Of a stretch of 64,000 bases of DNA, positions 50,049 to 60,436 are shown piece after piece. The stretch lies in NCBI RefSeq assembly GCF_019654975.1, contig NZ_BPEW01000011.1:1-64000 (forward strand), read 5' to 3'. The notes beneath the pieces are model-generated. The model saw only the letters and a list, made by a program, of their open reading frames with translations. It was not told where the DNA came from and searched no databases. This stretch comes from Shewanella sp. c952 (GTDB taxonomy: Bacteria > Pseudomonadota > Gammaproteobacteria > Enterobacterales > Shewanellaceae). How positions within the stretch are numbered: the stretch's first letter is position 1; the number at the start of each line of letters is the position of its first letter. The translations under genes were made by a program, and so were the position numbers.

Positions 50049-50777
50049 TTATTCAGCTTCTACGAAACCGTCTTGCTCAGCTTGAACAGCTAGATCTTGG
50101 TTACGACCAGATTTAGCAGCAGTAGCAACAGACTCAGTGTAAAGACGGATAGAACGCATAGCATCATCATTACCAGGAATGATGTAGTTGATACCGTCTG
50201 GAGAAGAGTTTGTATCAACAACAGCAACAACAGGAATACCTAGGTTGTTAGCTTCTTTAATAGCAATATGCTCGTGGTCAGCACCGATTACGAAGATCAC
50301 GTCTGGAAGACCAGCCATGTTCTTGATACCACCAAGAGACTTTTCTAGTTTCTCAAGTTCACGAGTACGCATAAGCGCTTCTTTCTTAGTAAGCTTGTCG
50401 AAAGTACCGTCGATAGACTGGCTTTCAAGATCTTTAAGACGCTTAATTGATTGACGAACTGTTTTCCAGTTAGTCAACATACCACCTAACCAACGGTGAT
50501 CTACGTAGAACTGGTCACAAGAAACAGCAGCTTCTTTGATAGCTTCGCTCGCAGCACGCTTAGTACCAACGAAAAGAACCTTACCTTTTTTAGAAGCGAT
50601 GTTGCTGATGAACGCTAATGCTTCATTGAACATAGGCACAGTGTGCTCTAGGTTAATGATATGAACGCCGTTACGTGCGCCGAAGATGAATGGCTTCATC
50701 TTTGGGTTCCAGTAACGAGTTTGGTGACCGAAGTGAACACCGGCTTGTAGCATGTCGCGCATTGAAACTGTAGTCAT
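50049..50777 (-). CDS. rpsB: 30S ribosomal protein S2
   Basis: Ribosomal protein of the small subunit. It has 242 residues. [20 protein letters not shown] and [11 protein letters not shown] are the N-terminal S2 signature; [11 protein letters not shown] and [20 protein letters not shown] follow. It heads the operon, behind a structured leader and a predicted strong promoter. Confidence 0.99.
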   Translation of the reverse strand: MTTVSMRDMLQAGVHFGHQTRYWNPKMKPFIFGARNGVHIINLEHTVPMFNEALAFISNIASKKGKVLFVGTKRAASEAIKEAAVSCDQFYVDHRWLGGMLTNWKTVRQSIKRLKDLESQSIDGTFDKLTKKEALMRTRELEKLEKSLGGIKNMAGLPDVIFVIGADHEHIAIKEANNLGIPVVAVVDTNSSPDGINYIIPGNDDAMRSIRLYTESVATAAKSGRNQDLAVQAEQDGFVEAE

Positions 50778-50812
50778 TTTATTTACCTTAAATAATTAGG
50801 GGGTTAGACCTC

Positions 50813-50870
50813 CACATATCCCATATCTTCGACCCGGTTAGGGGCACCCCGAAGAATGTGTCGATATGTG
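50813..50870 (-). promoter_or_regulatory. Structured rpsB leader, probable S2 autoregulatory element
   Basis: The mRNA leader of rpsB can fold with an outer 8-bp stem (CACATATC / GATATGTG), a middle stem CTTCG / CGAAG and an inner GGGG-CA-CCCC. In E. coli S2 represses rpsB–tsf translation through a structured leader; the fold here is consistent with that. Confidence 0.55.
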
Positions 50871-50970
50871 TGTGATTTAGTATTTTCAATTAGCCATGTA
50901 TAATGGCCGCCATATTAACGCTGTCGCTCTACCGAAGGTCGAACAACAAGAGTCAAACATAACGGCGCGC

Positions 50971-50999
50971 TTTATACCATATTTTGAAAAAAAGCACAA
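50971..50999 (-). promoter_or_regulatory. Predicted rpsB–tsf promoter with GC-rich discriminator
   Basis: On the minus strand, -35 TTGTGC (50994–50999), 17-bp spacer, -10 TATAAA (50971–50976), then GCGCGCC just before the expected start. A GC-rich discriminator is typical of stringently controlled ribosomal promoters. The leader to rpsB is about 185 nt. Confidence 0.6.
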
Positions 51000-51072
51000 A
51001 TATTTACGTCGTTTTAGGGCATAATAGCCTTTATTGAAAGACAGCAAATCTAAAGACAGAAGAGACAGTTGA

Positions 51073-51873
51073 ATGAGTATTGTAATTAAGACGGCAGAAG
51101 AGATTGAAAAAATGCGCGCTGCAGGTAAATTGGCAGCCCAGGTTCTAGAAATGATTGCTCCTCACGTAAAAGCGGGTGTCACCACCAATGAGCTAAATGA
51201 CATATGTGCCAAATTTACAGAAGATAACGGCGCGATCTCGGCTCCTCTTGATTATCATGGCTTTCCAAAATCTATCTGTACCTCTGTAAATGATGTTATT
51301 TGTCATGGTATCCCAAATGATAAGCCACTTGTTGATGGCGATATCATCAACATCGATATTACGGTGATCCTTGATGGTTACCACGGCGATACCTCTAAAA
51401 TGTTCCTAATCGGTGAGGTTAGCCCTAAGAATGCTCGCCTTTGTCGTATCGCCCAAGAAAGTCTGTATGCCAGTATCAAGAAAGTCCGCCCAGGTATGAA
51501 ACTTGGTGAAATTGGTACCTTAATCGAAAAGTTCATTAAATCTAAGAAGACCGGTCTAGAGAAATACAGCATCGTCACAGATTATTGCGGTCACGGTATT
51601 GGCGCTGTATTCCATGAAGAGCCACAAGTGATGCATTATAAAAACAATGACAAAACTGTGCTGCGTGCCGGTATGTGCTTTACCATTGAGCCTATGATCA
51701 ATGCTGGTCGTCACACCAGTGTGCTTGATAAAAATGATAACTGGACGGTTACCACCTCAGACGGCAAGAATTCAGCCCAATGGGAGCATACTTTGTTAGT
51801 CACCAAAACAGGCGTTGAAGTGCTAACGCTACGTGAAGAGGAAAAAGATCTTCCACGTATCATCAATCATTAA
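51073..51873 (+). CDS. map: Methionine aminopeptidase type I
   Basis: Removes the initiator Met from new proteins. It has 266 residues. Metal ligands lie in N-I-D-I-T-V-I-L-D-G-Y-H-G-D-T-S (both Asp), H-G-I-G-A-V-F-H-E-E-P (His), F-T-I-E-P-M-I-N (Glu) and W-E-H-T-L-L-V-T (Glu). It is divergent from rpsB and closed by its own terminator. Confidence 0.98.
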   Translation: MSIVIKTAEEIEKMRAAGKLAAQVLEMIAPHVKAGVTTNELNDICAKFTEDNGAISAPLDYHGFPKSICTSVNDVICHGIPNDKPLVDGDIINIDITVILDGYHGDTSKMFLIGEVSPKNARLCRIAQESLYASIKKVRPGMKLGEIGTLIEKFIKSKKTGLEKYSIVTDYCGHGIGAVFHEEPQVMHYKNNDKTVLRAGMCFTIEPMINAGRHTSVLDKNDNWTVTTSDGKNSAQWEHTLLVTKTGVEVLTLREEEKDLPRIINH

Positions 51874-51890
51874 GCATTGATGCAGGTTAA

Positions 51891-51917
51891 AAGGCGTGAT
51901 TTATCACGCCTTTTTTG
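51891..51917 (+). terminator. Intrinsic terminator of map
   Basis: Stem AAGGCGTGAT / ATCACGCCTT with short loop and TTTTTT, 18 bp after the map stop. Confidence 0.9.
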
Positions 51918-52090
51918 TGCTAACGACTTCCCATCCACAGATAAGTTAAGCACTTAGCTTACAAAACTCCGTTTCCAGTCAATTGTTTGTCATCCCGATA
52001 TTATTTATAGCGATAAAGCACTTCTAATTTGTTTTTTTTGCATAGATAATCATTAGACTCTCCCAATAAAGCGCATTAAAGAAAATATTG

Positions 52091-54646
52091 ATGAACAGTG
52101 CCCAAACAGCAAAAAGTGTTCTTATCGACTTAAACAGCACATTGCTAGACTCTTTTAATAGTCAATCTGATATTCGTGCGATCGTCAGCGAACGCTGTCA
52201 GCATGTAGATGCACTATTACAAAAAGAGTGGGTCTTCCATGGTCTACAACAATTCGCTATCGCACTGGTTGCTGTTGGCGGCTATGGTCGTGGGGAGTTA
52301 CACCCGCAATCTGATGTCGATTTACTGTTTCTTACTGACGGAGAATTAACCGCGCAAGCAGAGCAAGCGCTGGGAAAGTTCATTACCTTTATTTGGGATG
52401 CTGGTCTCGAGGTCGGTCACAGTGTTCGCTCTATTGATGAAACCATGGCTCAAGGGCGCAGTGATATTACTGTTGCTACAAACTTACTTGAATCTCGCTT
52501 ACTTTGTGGCCCTCAAGCGCTTTATAGCACGCTTTACTACAATATCCGCCAAGACGAGTTTTGGCCGAGCAGTGACTTTTATGTCGCTAAACGTGATGAG
52601 CAGATTACTCGGCACGCAAGAGCTAACGCCTTCGATTTAGAACCCAACTTGAAAAGCTGCCCAGGTGGCCTCCGAGATATTCAGACCATAGCTTGGGTCG
52701 CTATGCGTCATTTCAATGCTAATAAGTTAGAAGATTTGGTTGTTTACGACTTTCTAGAGCCACATGAACTGGATGAGTTACTCGAATGCCAAGATTTTTT
52801 ATGGCAATTACGTTGTAGCTTACATTTAATTTCTGGCAGAGATGAAAATCGACTACTGTTTGACCTACAGCGGCAAGTCGCCGACTTAATGGGTTATGAA
52901 GATCAAACTCAGCTCGCTGTAGAGCAGATGATGAAACGCTATTACCGCACCGTAAGGCGAGTCATGGAGCTTAATCAGATGTTATTGCAGCTCTTTAAGC
53001 GCGCAACATTAGGCCATATAAAAGCCTTGGAAGTTGTGCCGATAGATGAGCAATTTCAGCGATGTGGAAAATTCATAGAAAGCCTTCAGCCAGCGCTATT
53101 TGATAGCCCTGAGAACATTCTAAAACTGTTTCTTTGTGTTGCCAAAAATTCAAATGTCAAAGCCATTTATGCAGTCACACTGCGTAGTTTGAGACAAGCG
53201 AGAAGAGCCCAAACTCAAGCCTTAATGTTCAATGAACAGTGCCGCAAGATTTTTATGGAGATCTTACGTCACCCTCGTGGCATTGTTGCACTGTCACTGA
53301 TGCATAAACATGGCATTTTATCGGCCTACCTGCCCGCTTGGAGAAATATTGAAGGTCAAATGCAATTTGATCTTTTCCATGCCTATACCGTCGATGAACA
53401 TACTCATAGGCTATTACTCAATATTGAACGCTTTTCCCAACCAGAGCAAAAAGAGGAATTCCCACTTGGCTCAGTACTGATCAATCAGTTACCTAAAAAG
53501 GGACTATTAGTGCTTGCTGCGATCTTTCATGATATCGGCAAAGGTAGAGGCGGCGACCACAGTAAGCTTGGCGCCGTTGACGCGCTTGAATTCTGTAAAC
53601 TACATGGCTTAAATGATCATGATGGTCGATTGGTTAGTTGGCTTGTTGAGCACCACCTTGTTATGTCGGTAACCGCTCAAAGACGCGATATTTCAGATCC
53701 TGATGTCATCGGCGATTTCGCCGCAAAAGTGCGTGATGCGGTTCACCTCAGTTACCTGTACTGTCTCACAGTAGCCGACATATGCGCCACTAATGAGAAA
53801 ACCTGGAATAGTTGGAAAGGCTCATTACTTCGCGACCTTTATTTTGGCACTCAGCGAGTATTAGCAAGAGGCAAAGAGAAGCCTGTCGATATCAGAGGTC
53901 GAGTCCGCGAACATCAGGCTAAAGCTAAAAAAGAGCTTTTGCGTCGTGGCATAAAAGAGAAAGATTTAGATCTATTATGGCAACGCTTTAAAGCAGACTA
54001 CTTTTTGCGCCATCAACCAAATCAAATAGCCTGGCATGCTGAAGCAATAATAAAACATAAGCATGATGAAACCTTGGTGCTAATATCTAAACATACCACC
54101 AGAGGCGGAACAGAGCTGTTTATATACGGTAAGGACAAACCAAAGCTATTTGCCACTGTGATGGCGATTCTAGATAACAAGAATATCAATGTGCATGACG
54201 CAACAATCATGAACTCTAAAGACAACTACGCACTAGACTCTTTTGTTATTTTAGAACAAGATGGCATGCCAGTATCTCAGCTATCGCGGATCCAAGGGAT
54301 CAAAAAAACGTTAATTAAAGCGCTGAGTAGTGATACGCCAAAGTTGCCAAAATTTAGAAATCTTTCAAGAAAGATGAAACCTTTTAAAGTAGCCACTCAA
54401 GTCAGTTTCCCTCCTACCCGCCGTCATGGTACAAGTATGATGGAACTCATTGCATTAGATGCACCAGGGTTACTCGCGAGAATAGGTGAAGTATTGTTTC
54501 GATGCGAGGTTAGACTGCTGGCAGCAAAGATCACCACCATTGGTGAGCGAGCAGAAGATTTCTTTCTGTTGCAAACAACCGATGGCGAACAGTTAAATGA
54601 AACGCAACAGAAAAAATTACGAATAGCACTCACGAGTGCACTTTAG
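52091..54646 (+). CDS. glnD: Bifunctional PII uridylyltransferase/uridylyl-removing enzyme
   Basis: Senses glutamine and modifies PII proteins, controlling nitrogen assimilation. It has 851 residues. The nucleotidyltransferase domain has [19 protein letters not shown] (about 70–90). The HD domain with [14 protein letters not shown] lies in the middle and removes UMP. Two ACT domains finish the protein (about 690 on, and [13 protein letters not shown] at the end). ATG 52091 is preferred over a TTG one codon earlier. Confidence 0.97.
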   Translation: MNSAQTAKSVLIDLNSTLLDSFNSQSDIRAIVSERCQHVDALLQKEWVFHGLQQFAIALVAVGGYGRGELHPQSDVDLLFLTDGELTAQAEQALGKFITFIWDAGLEVGHSVRSIDETMAQGRSDITVATNLLESRLLCGPQALYSTLYYNIRQDEFWPSSDFYVAKRDEQITRHARANAFDLEPNLKSCPGGLRDIQTIAWVAMRHFNANKLEDLVVYDFLEPHELDELLECQDFLWQLRCSLHLISGRDENRLLFDLQRQVADLMGYEDQTQLAVEQMMKRYYRTVRRVMELNQMLLQLFKRATLGHIKALEVVPIDEQFQRCGKFIESLQPALFDSPENILKLFLCVAKNSNVKAIYAVTLRSLRQARRAQTQALMFNEQCRKIFMEILRHPRGIVALSLMHKHGILSAYLPAWRNIEGQMQFDLFHAYTVDEHTHRLLLNIERFSQPEQKEEFPLGSVLINQLPKKGLLVLAAIFHDIGKGRGGDHSKLGAVDALEFCKLHGLNDHDGRLVSWLVEHHLVMSVTAQRRDISDPDVIGDFAAKVRDAVHLSYLYCLTVADICATNEKTWNSWKGSLLRDLYFGTQRVLARGKEKPVDIRGRVREHQAKAKKELLRRGIKEKDLDLLWQRFKADYFLRHQPNQIAWHAEAIIKHKHDETLVLISKHTTRGGTELFIYGKDKPKLFATVMAILDNKNINVHDATIMNSKDNYALDSFVILEQDGMPVSQLSRIQGIKKTLIKALSSDTPKLPKFRNLSRKMKPFKVATQVSFPPTRRHGTSMMELIALDAPGLLARIGEVLFRCEVRLLAAKITTIGERAEDFFLLQTTDGEQLNETQQKKLRIALTSAL

Positions 54647-54679
54647 ATATATTGATAACCAAAATACCAGGAGAAGTTA

Positions 54680-55504
54680 ATGGAGGCTTTACGCCAACGT
54701 ATAGAGGCGGCTTTTGAAGCTCGCGCAGAGATCAGCCCAACATCAGTAGAACCAAGTGTTCGTGCAGATGTAGAAAATGTCATTGCAATGCTAGATAAAG
54801 GCGAAGCAAGAGTCGCAGAGAAAATTGACGGCGAATGGCATGTTCACCAGTGGCTAAAAAAAGCTGTGCTACTCTCATTCCGAATCTTCGATAACGGTGT
54901 AATCGACGGCGGCGAAACCAAATACTTCGATAAAGTGCCAATGAAGTTTGCTGACTATGATGATGCTCGCTTTAGAGAAGAAGCGATTCGAGTTGTACCA
55001 CCAGCAGCAGTGCGCAAAGGCTCATACATCGGCAGAAATACCGTGTTAATGCCATCTTATGTAAACCTTGGTGCTTTTGTTGATGAAGGCTCTATGGTTG
55101 ACACTTGGGCTACAGTCGGTTCATGTGCTCAAATTGGTAAAAATGTACACTTATCAGGCGGTGTCGGCATTGGTGGTGTTCTTGAGCCATTACAAGCTGG
55201 CCCAACGATTATTGAAGACAACTGTTTCATCGGCGCGCGTTCAGAAATTGTTGAAGGCGTAGTTGTTGAAGAAGGCAGTGTTATTTCAATGGGCGTATAC
55301 ATCGGCCAGAGTACGCGTATTTTTGATCGTGAGACTGGTGAAGTTCATTACGGTCGCGTTCCAGCAGGCTCTGTGGTTGTATCTGGTAACTTACCGTCAA
55401 AGTGCGGCACATACAGCTTGTACGCAGCAATCATCGTAAAGAAAGTTGATGCTAAGACACGCGGGAAAGTAGGCATCAATGAGCTATTGCGCATTGTTGA
55501 TTAA
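54680..55504 (+). CDS. dapD: Tetrahydrodipicolinate N-succinyltransferase
   Basis: Succinylase-branch step of lysine and diaminopimelate synthesis. It has 274 residues. The N-terminal helical region is followed by [24 protein letters not shown] and hexapeptide repeats ([16 protein letters not shown]). It follows glnD by 33 bp with GGAG as ribosome binding site, and ends in a terminator. Confidence 0.98.
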   Translation: MEALRQRIEAAFEARAEISPTSVEPSVRADVENVIAMLDKGEARVAEKIDGEWHVHQWLKKAVLLSFRIFDNGVIDGGETKYFDKVPMKFADYDDARFREEAIRVVPPAAVRKGSYIGRNTVLMPSYVNLGAFVDEGSMVDTWATVGSCAQIGKNVHLSGGVGIGGVLEPLQAGPTIIEDNCFIGARSEIVEGVVVEEGSVISMGVYIGQSTRIFDRETGEVHYGRVPAGSVVVSGNLPSKCGTYSLYAAIIVKKVDAKTRGKVGINELLRIVD

Positions 55505-55522
55505 TCTACTTTTTGGCTAATT

Positions 55523-55553
55523 AAAAATCCCACTATTAAGTGGGATTTTTTTT
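55523..55553 (+). terminator. Intrinsic terminator of dapD
   Basis: Stem AAAATCCCAC / GTGGGATTTT with a TATTAA-type loop and a tail of T. Confidence 0.9.
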
Positions 55554-55713
55554 GCGCGATAAAAATGCCCAAATTGACACATTTTGTTACCCTCAGTCAT
55601 ACAATGATCCCAACTCCACACCTTGATACAGTTCGCTACACAATCGTTACAATCATTTGTCTGTCATGCGCTTTACTCAATGATGAATCCCAATGGAAGA
55701 GTAGGAGCAGGAC

Positions 55714-56055
55714 ATGTTCAAAACACTCGTAATAGCAGGTGCCGCGCTAGCAATGACATTTAGCGCAAGTGCAGCAATGACGCCTCAAATGGAAACAGCA
55801 CTCATATCAGTGTGTAAAGCGGGCGCAAGTAACAGTAATTATCGGTTCAATAATACAATGAAAAGTTACCGTATTAACAAAAGCCGAATATTCCCAAGAT
55901 TGGTTTGTAATGGTGAATCATTCTACAACTTTGCCCTTAATGCAGGCGCAGATAAAACAGCGGCAAAAATAGCCCCTTACGCTAGAGGTACTGTGACCAT
56001 TAAAGATATTGCACAAACTGAACAAGACAGCGATTTTTATGTTGTGAATTATTAG
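55714..56055 (+). CDS. Exported DUF3718 protein
   Basis: A 113-residue secreted protein; signal peptide of about 20 residues ending S-A-S-A-A. Mature part: two Cys (V-C-K-A and L-V-C-N-G), the motif Y-R-I-N-K-S-R-I-F-P-R-L-V-C-N-G, and a short acidic tail. DUF3718 proteins occur mainly in Shewanella and relatives; function unknown. The start has GGAG upstream (AGGAGCAGGAC), a strong site. Terminator follows directly. Confidence 0.85.
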   Translation: MFKTLVIAGAALAMTFSASAAMTPQMETALISVCKAGASNSNYRFNNTMKSYRINKSRIFPRLVCNGESFYNFALNAGADKTAAKIAPYARGTVTIKDIAQTEQDSDFYVVNY

Positions 56056-56070
56056 TCTTATTTGCTTAAA

Positions 56071-56097
56071 TAAAAAGAGGCCTCAAGCCTCTTTTTT
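56071..56097 (+). terminator. Intrinsic terminator between the DUF3718 gene and purU (bidirectional)
   Basis: Stem AAAAAGAGGC / GCCTCTTTTT with a CTCAA-type loop; T on the plus side and, inverted, on the minus side, serving both converging genes. Confidence 0.85.
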
Positions 56098-56108
56098 GAT
56101 CGCGCGAT

Positions 56109-56942
56109 TTAAAAAACGACGGTCTTATTGCCATAAACAACGACATCTTCGTTAATCACCAATTGCAAAGCCTTGCTTAACACACTTTTCTCAACATCTC
56201 GGCCACACTTAGACAATGCTTCCACGCTATAACTGTGATCAACAGGAATAACGTCTTGCTTAATAATTGGGCCTTCATCTAGCGAATTAGTCACAAAGTG
56301 AGCCGTCGCGCCAATAATTTTAACCCCACGTTCCCAAGCTTGTCGATAGGGCGACGCCCCGATAAAAGCCGGTAAAAATGAGTGATGTATATTAATAATT
56401 CTATCGGAGTAATGGCTGACAAATTCAGGTGTTAAAATCCGCATAAATTTTGCCAGCACTAAGTAATCAGGTTCATAAGCCGCTATCACTTTAAGCATTG
56501 CTTGTTCGTGCTCAGCGCGATTTAAACCTTGATGGTCAATATGATGAAATGGTACATCAAATTTCTCAGTAAGAGCGGCAAGCACATCATAGTTGCCCAC
56601 GACGGCTGCAATCTCAACATCAAGAGCCCCCGAATAAGATTTAATTAATAGGTCGCCAATACAATGTGCTTCTTTAGTCACTAGCACCACAATACGCTTC
56701 TTTCCCACATCAACTAATTTGGTATGGTTCTTCACTGGCAGTACAGCTTGTAACTGCTCCAATAGGCGAGCAGGCTCAAAATAACCTTCCAGCTCAGTAC
56801 GCATAAAAAATCGGCCTTCGCAGTTATCCACAAACTCGCTATTCTTAATGATATTAAGTCCATGCTCAAAACACGCAGCCGTGATTTTGGTAATAAGGCC
56901 TGGCGCATCAGCGCAGTCAATAATCAACACCTTTCGTTGCAT
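56109..56942 (-). CDS. purU: Formyltetrahydrofolate deformylase
   Basis: Hydrolyses 10-formyl-tetrahydrofolate to formate and tetrahydrofolate. It has 277 residues from the ATG at 56942, chosen because GTGAG is at suitable spacing; two earlier in-frame ATG codons are possible. An N-terminal ACT domain opens V-L-I-I-D-C-A-D-A-P-G-L-I. The formyltransferase domain has I-I-N-I-H-H-S-F-L-P-A-F-I-G-A-S-P-Y-R-Q-A and G-A-T-A-H-F-V-T-N-S-L-D-E-G-P-I-I. Stands alone. Confidence 0.96.
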   Translation of the reverse strand: MQRKVLIIDCADAPGLITKITAACFEHGLNIIKNSEFVDNCEGRFFMRTELEGYFEPARLLEQLQAVLPVKNHTKLVDVGKKRIVVLVTKEAHCIGDLLIKSYSGALDVEIAAVVGNYDVLAALTEKFDVPFHHIDHQGLNRAEHEQAMLKVIAAYEPDYLVLAKFMRILTPEFVSHYSDRIINIHHSFLPAFIGASPYRQAWERGVKIIGATAHFVTNSLDEGPIIKQDVIPVDHSYSVEALSKCGRDVEKSVLSKALQLVINEDVVVYGNKTVVF

Positions 56943-57385
56943 ATACATTCTCACTATCATTTGAATTGCTAAAAACAATCACGCCATTAAAGACATGAAT
57001 CAAGCTCAACATTAAGAGGCTTAAACAGTCGAGGCAACCTAGATTAAGCCGTTATCCCTATAAACCGTTAGCAAAGTAAAGATTCTTCAACACAAGTTAG
57101 ACTTAAGTGATGATTTCACATAAATTTTGGTTCTATAACCTAAATAAAGGGAATAAAGGGAATAAAGGGAGGTTATCTATATAGACGTCTTGTGCCATTA
57201 AAACAAAACGATAGAAGTATAATTTGGCTAAGATTGTGCAAGATTAACGCGCTAAATATACAGAGAATGATATTAAGCGCATGAACCGAATGCGGCAATT
57301 GTATTTTATAGCTGCAAATCGAAAACCCGTTGTCATGACAGTAATGAGGCTGAATATCGCTCTACTCAGCCTCAAATATACACAC
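56943..57385. other. Intergenic region with a 9-bp tandem repeat
   Basis: No ORF. Three copies of AATAAAGGG at 57143–57169 lie within an inverted pair ATAACC (57135–57140) / GGTTAT (57171–57176). A GAGGCTGA / TCAGCCTC hairpin at 57344–57373 lies just beyond the yqcA stop but has no T-tract. Confidence 0.5.
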
Positions 57386-57847
57386 TTAGGCTGCCAATTC
57401 GTTATCAAGCGCGTTCCAACTTGGTAACCATGCTAATGCTTCGACTTCCGGCTCCATCGTCTCGCCGGCATCGATTTTTAAAAAATCGCCTAAGCGTTTA
57501 GCGCCCAACTCTTCAAATAAGCTCGCTAACTGCTCTGCAGCCCCACAAAACGTTTCATAGCTGGAATCACCTAGACCAATAATACCGAATTTGAGCTCCG
57601 GCAGATAAGGCGCTTTTGACTGCATATCATAAAACCATGATTGAATATCATCAGGTAGATCGCCCTGCCCTGTGGTAGAACATACCATTAACAGCAGCTC
57701 ATCCTGAGGCGGTACAAAGCCGACAAGCTCATCACTTTGATATAAAACAGCTTCTCGTCCTAAATCAATTAAAGCCTGTTGCAGTGTTTCAGCAACGTAT
57801 TGCGCACCACCGTAAACTGTTCCAAAAACTAGATTCACTTTTTTCAT
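57386..57847 (-). CDS. yqcA: Flavodoxin of the YqcA/MioC type
   Basis: A 153-residue FMN-binding electron carrier. N-terminal phosphate loop L-V-F-G-T-V-Y-G-G-A-Q, then V-C-S-T-T-G-Q-G-D-L-P-D and I-I-G-L-G-D-S-S-Y-E-T-F-C, the FMN-contacting loops. YqcA of E. coli has the same T-T-G-Q-G-D-L-P-D. In E. coli yqcA lies next to truC and yqcC; here it is in the same direction but 276 bp after truC. Confidence 0.92.
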   Translation of the reverse strand: MKKVNLVFGTVYGGAQYVAETLQQALIDLGREAVLYQSDELVGFVPPQDELLLMVCSTTGQGDLPDDIQSWFYDMQSKAPYLPELKFGIIGLGDSSYETFCGAAEQLASLFEELGAKRLGDFLKIDAGETMEPEVEALAWLPSWNALDNELAA

Positions 57848-58123
57848 GTTTTACTTCGCCTAAAAGTCATTTAGTTATATCCTTAACATACTGTATCGAT
57901 GAACATTGCCGCAAGCCCTGCCGCAATTAAAAGTCAATGTATGAGGATCAGCCGTAATGAAACACTCTTGCAGGCAAAAGCACCGAAAACATCTCAATCG
58001 TTCAGCACACATCAGAAGGATGTGCTATTTCCACACGGTACAGTGCTTAAAATCTTCAGTAACAACCAATGACAGCTTGCAGATTAATACCAGTAAATTA
58101 ACTGACTCCTCTAAAGCACTTTC

Positions 58124-58960
58124 TTAGTCAGCAGCAATTTGAATAGCGTTGTTGGATCCCGACAGCGCTTCGTCATTCCAACCAAGCTCATCGAACAAGG
58201 TGAGCCACTCTTGCTCAAGTTCGGTTTCAACCGCGACTCTTTCACCTGTTCTTGGGTGATTAAAGCTGAGTTTTTTAGCAATTAGCCACAGTCTGTTTAT
58301 GCCAAAGTGTTCTCTAAAGAATTTATTTTGCTTACCATCACCATGGGTTGTGTCGCCAAGAATTGGATGACGAAGGTGCGCCATATGGCGACGAAGTTGA
58401 TGCTTGCGGCCAGTATGTGGTGATAGATGCACTAGCGCGTAACGACTGGTTGCATAGCGCCCAGATGCATAAGGTATTTCGCTGTTAAGTAGCGGTTTAT
58501 AAGAAGTCACAGCATCCTGAGCCGCCTTATTAGGATCAACATCTTTATCCGCTACATCATCCAACTCCTCTTTAAGAGCATAGTCCAATGTCGCGGCGTC
58601 ATGCATATTGCCACGCACTATCGCAAGGTACTCTTTATCAATCGAGTGAGAGGCGAACTGCTCACACAGAGCATTTGCCATTTCACTGCTTTTGGCAAAT
58701 AACAAAATACCAGAAGTCGGTCTGTCTAGACGGTGCACAGGGAACACATGACAGCCAACTTTGTCACGAGTTAATTGCATCGCGAAAAAGCGCTCTCGCC
58801 TCGCCAAGTAGCTTCTATGAACCAGCAGGCCTGCTGGCTTATGAATAGCAACAACATCGTCATCTTCAAACAAAATCTCGATATGAGGAGCAACCTCTTC
58901 CGTTAGCAGTTGCTCTGCAACCGTTTCGCTATCAACTGTTTGTTTTGTTTCATCAGTCAT
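58124..58960 (-). CDS. truC: tRNA pseudouridine(65) synthase TruC
   Basis: Forms pseudouridine 65 in tRNA. A 278-residue RluA-family enzyme. The active-site Asp is in P-V-H-R-L-D-R-P-T-S-G-I-L-L-F. It also has I-H-K-P-A-G-L-L-V-H-R-S, L-S-P-H-T-G-R-K-H-Q-L-R-R-H and I-L-G-D-T-T-H-G-D-G. The hydrophilic first 25 residues are an extension beyond E. coli TruC. Start overlaps the yqcC stop by 4 bp. Confidence 0.95.
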   Translation of the reverse strand: MTDETKQTVDSETVAEQLLTEEVAPHIEILFEDDDVVAIHKPAGLLVHRSYLARRERFFAMQLTRDKVGCHVFPVHRLDRPTSGILLFAKSSEMANALCEQFASHSIDKEYLAIVRGNMHDAATLDYALKEELDDVADKDVDPNKAAQDAVTSYKPLLNSEIPYASGRYATSRYALVHLSPHTGRKHQLRRHMAHLRHPILGDTTHGDGKQNKFFREHFGINRLWLIAKKLSFNHPRTGERVAVETELEQEWLTLFDELGWNDEALSGSNNAIQIAAD

Positions 58961-59298
58961 TCAATAATCTCTTTTGTCACGCCGTTACTGCTTAGCAAGG
59001 AGTCTATAGCCTGGATTACACCAATTAACGTTTGGTACTTCGTTTCGCGTTGCCAAATATGCTGCGCCATTGGTGCAATGGATATTGCATTTGGCAGCGG
59101 TAAGTCACTGTCGAGCATAGTGTGCATCTTGGGTAAAAAAATAAACTGTAACCACTGCTCAAATGGCATCAAATCACATGCAAAAGGAGCGCTACTAGCC
59201 AAAGCTTCTTTTGTTGGTGACTCAATGCTCAATAAGTTTTGCGCTGCTAATTCCGCCTCTAATGCGACTAACAACTCTCGTGTTTTAACCGTTATCAC
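58957..59298 (-). CDS. yqcC: YqcC-family protein
   Basis: A 113-residue helical protein of the YqcC family (DUF446). Typical are P-F-A-C-D-L-M-P-F-E-Q-W-L-Q-F-I-F-L-P-K-M and the run of helices around it. Function unknown. Joined to truC by an ATGA overlap, as in enterobacteria, so a link to tRNA modification is inferred from position only. Confidence 0.9.
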   Translation of the reverse strand: MITVKTRELLVALEAELAAQNLLSIESPTKEALASSAPFACDLMPFEQWLQFIFLPKMHTMLDSDLPLPNAISIAPMAQHIWQRETKYQTLIGVIQAIDSLLSSNGVTKEIIE

Positions 59299-59422
59299 AG
59301 ATAAGGCTCCACAGAAATGTGTACGGGGCTATGCCTAGCATAGGAAATTTAGCTCGCGATGATACCATCTAGGTCGACTTATCCCTATAATACGCCCTAA
59401 TTCACCGACACTCGATAACGAT

Positions 59423-60436
59423 ATGACAGAAATAACGACCCTCAGCCAATTCTTAAAAACCGCTAACACTCAGTTCCAAGTTTATGATTTGGGCCGTAGA
59501 GTACAACATATCGATATGATGGCTTTTCACCAGATAGAGGAACTGCTCACGCCGTACCCCTCCCCCATTCAAGGCCATGCACAGTTTGCTATCGTATTTT
59601 GGGATGCCAGCCAACAGCATTACATTTGGTTCATTAAGTTAGCATTGGATGAGCGCGGTTTGCTTTCACCAGCGCCAAGATTACAGTTCATCAAGATGAT
59701 CATTGAAGCCTTAGGCAGAGATCCAACTCAACCTCTAACAGAGCAACAGCAAGAGCAACTGGCAAACCATCCATTTAACTTTAAGCCTACTCAAGAAAAA
59801 TTAGCCGTATTTAACGCATTAGTGCGCAAACAACTTGGCGAAAAAGCATCAGCACAATATGAGTTTGCCTACCAATATATGTCAGGGCAACATCCTACAG
59901 ACCAATGGCAAAACATAGGTATGCAGGGGATTGCTGATGTTTGCGTAAGAGCTAATGAACTTGACCATCAACAGCATATCAATGCCAGTTTTGAAAATGC
60001 AGCAACCGAAGTGCAAGTAGCGATGTGTCAGTGCCTAGAACATCTCAATATCGACGATAGTCTCGCCGCCCTCGTGTTTGATAAGCTTATTGCAGTATCA
60101 ACAGAGCAACAAGCTTATCTGTTAAGAGCTCTTGCTTCACATACAGAGCAAAGTCAAAAAGCGATTGCACATCTAGATTCTATCGAAGGCTTGTCTGCCG
60201 ACCTATTGATCACCATTGCAGCACGTAACTGGTCTGCATTAAAAGATGAGCAAACTCTCAGTATCTATCTAGAAGCGCTTGCGAAACAAGAACAACACTT
60301 CTTTAACCAGATTTTTGCTGATATTGTGGCTATACCATTAATTCGCACGCAACTGCTTACTCAACTGCGAAACCCGAACCGAAGTGCAGAACTTTCTGCA
60401 GCTATTGGCGGCCTATTTAAGGTAATGAAAGCATGA
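59423..60436 (+). CDS. DUF3549 protein
   Basis: A 337-residue cytoplasmic protein. It begins T-L-S-Q-F-L-K-T-A-N-T-Q-F-Q-V-Y-D-L-G-R-R-V, with W-F-I-K-L-A-L-D-E-R-G-L-L-S-P-A and A-R-D/E-type helices further on, as in the DUF3549 family of Shewanella and Vibrio. The second half is helical and could be a HEAT-like repeat. No catalytic motif is seen. It is divergent from yqcC and overlaps the next gene by 4 bp (ATGA). Confidence 0.85.
   Translation: MTEITTLSQFLKTANTQFQVYDLGRRVQHIDMMAFHQIEELLTPYPSPIQGHAQFAIVFWDASQQHYIWFIKLALDERGLLSPAPRLQFIKMIIEALGRDPTQPLTEQQQEQLANHPFNFKPTQEKLAVFNALVRKQLGEKASAQYEFAYQYMSGQHPTDQWQNIGMQGIADVCVRANELDHQQHINASFENAATEVQVAMCQCLEHLNIDDSLAALVFDKLIAVSTEQQAYLLRALASHTEQSQKAIAHLDSIEGLSADLLITIAARNWSALKDEQTLSIYLEALAKQEQHFFNQIFADIVAIPLIRTQLLTQLRNPNRSAELSAAIGGLFKVMKA

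Noticed and set aside
51003..51025. Possible promoter of map (CATAAT)
   Set aside because: No -35 box at suitable spacing; not strong enough to list.
57344..57373. Hairpin after yqcA as intrinsic terminator
   Set aside because: Good stem but no T-tract; recorded only in the intergenic note.
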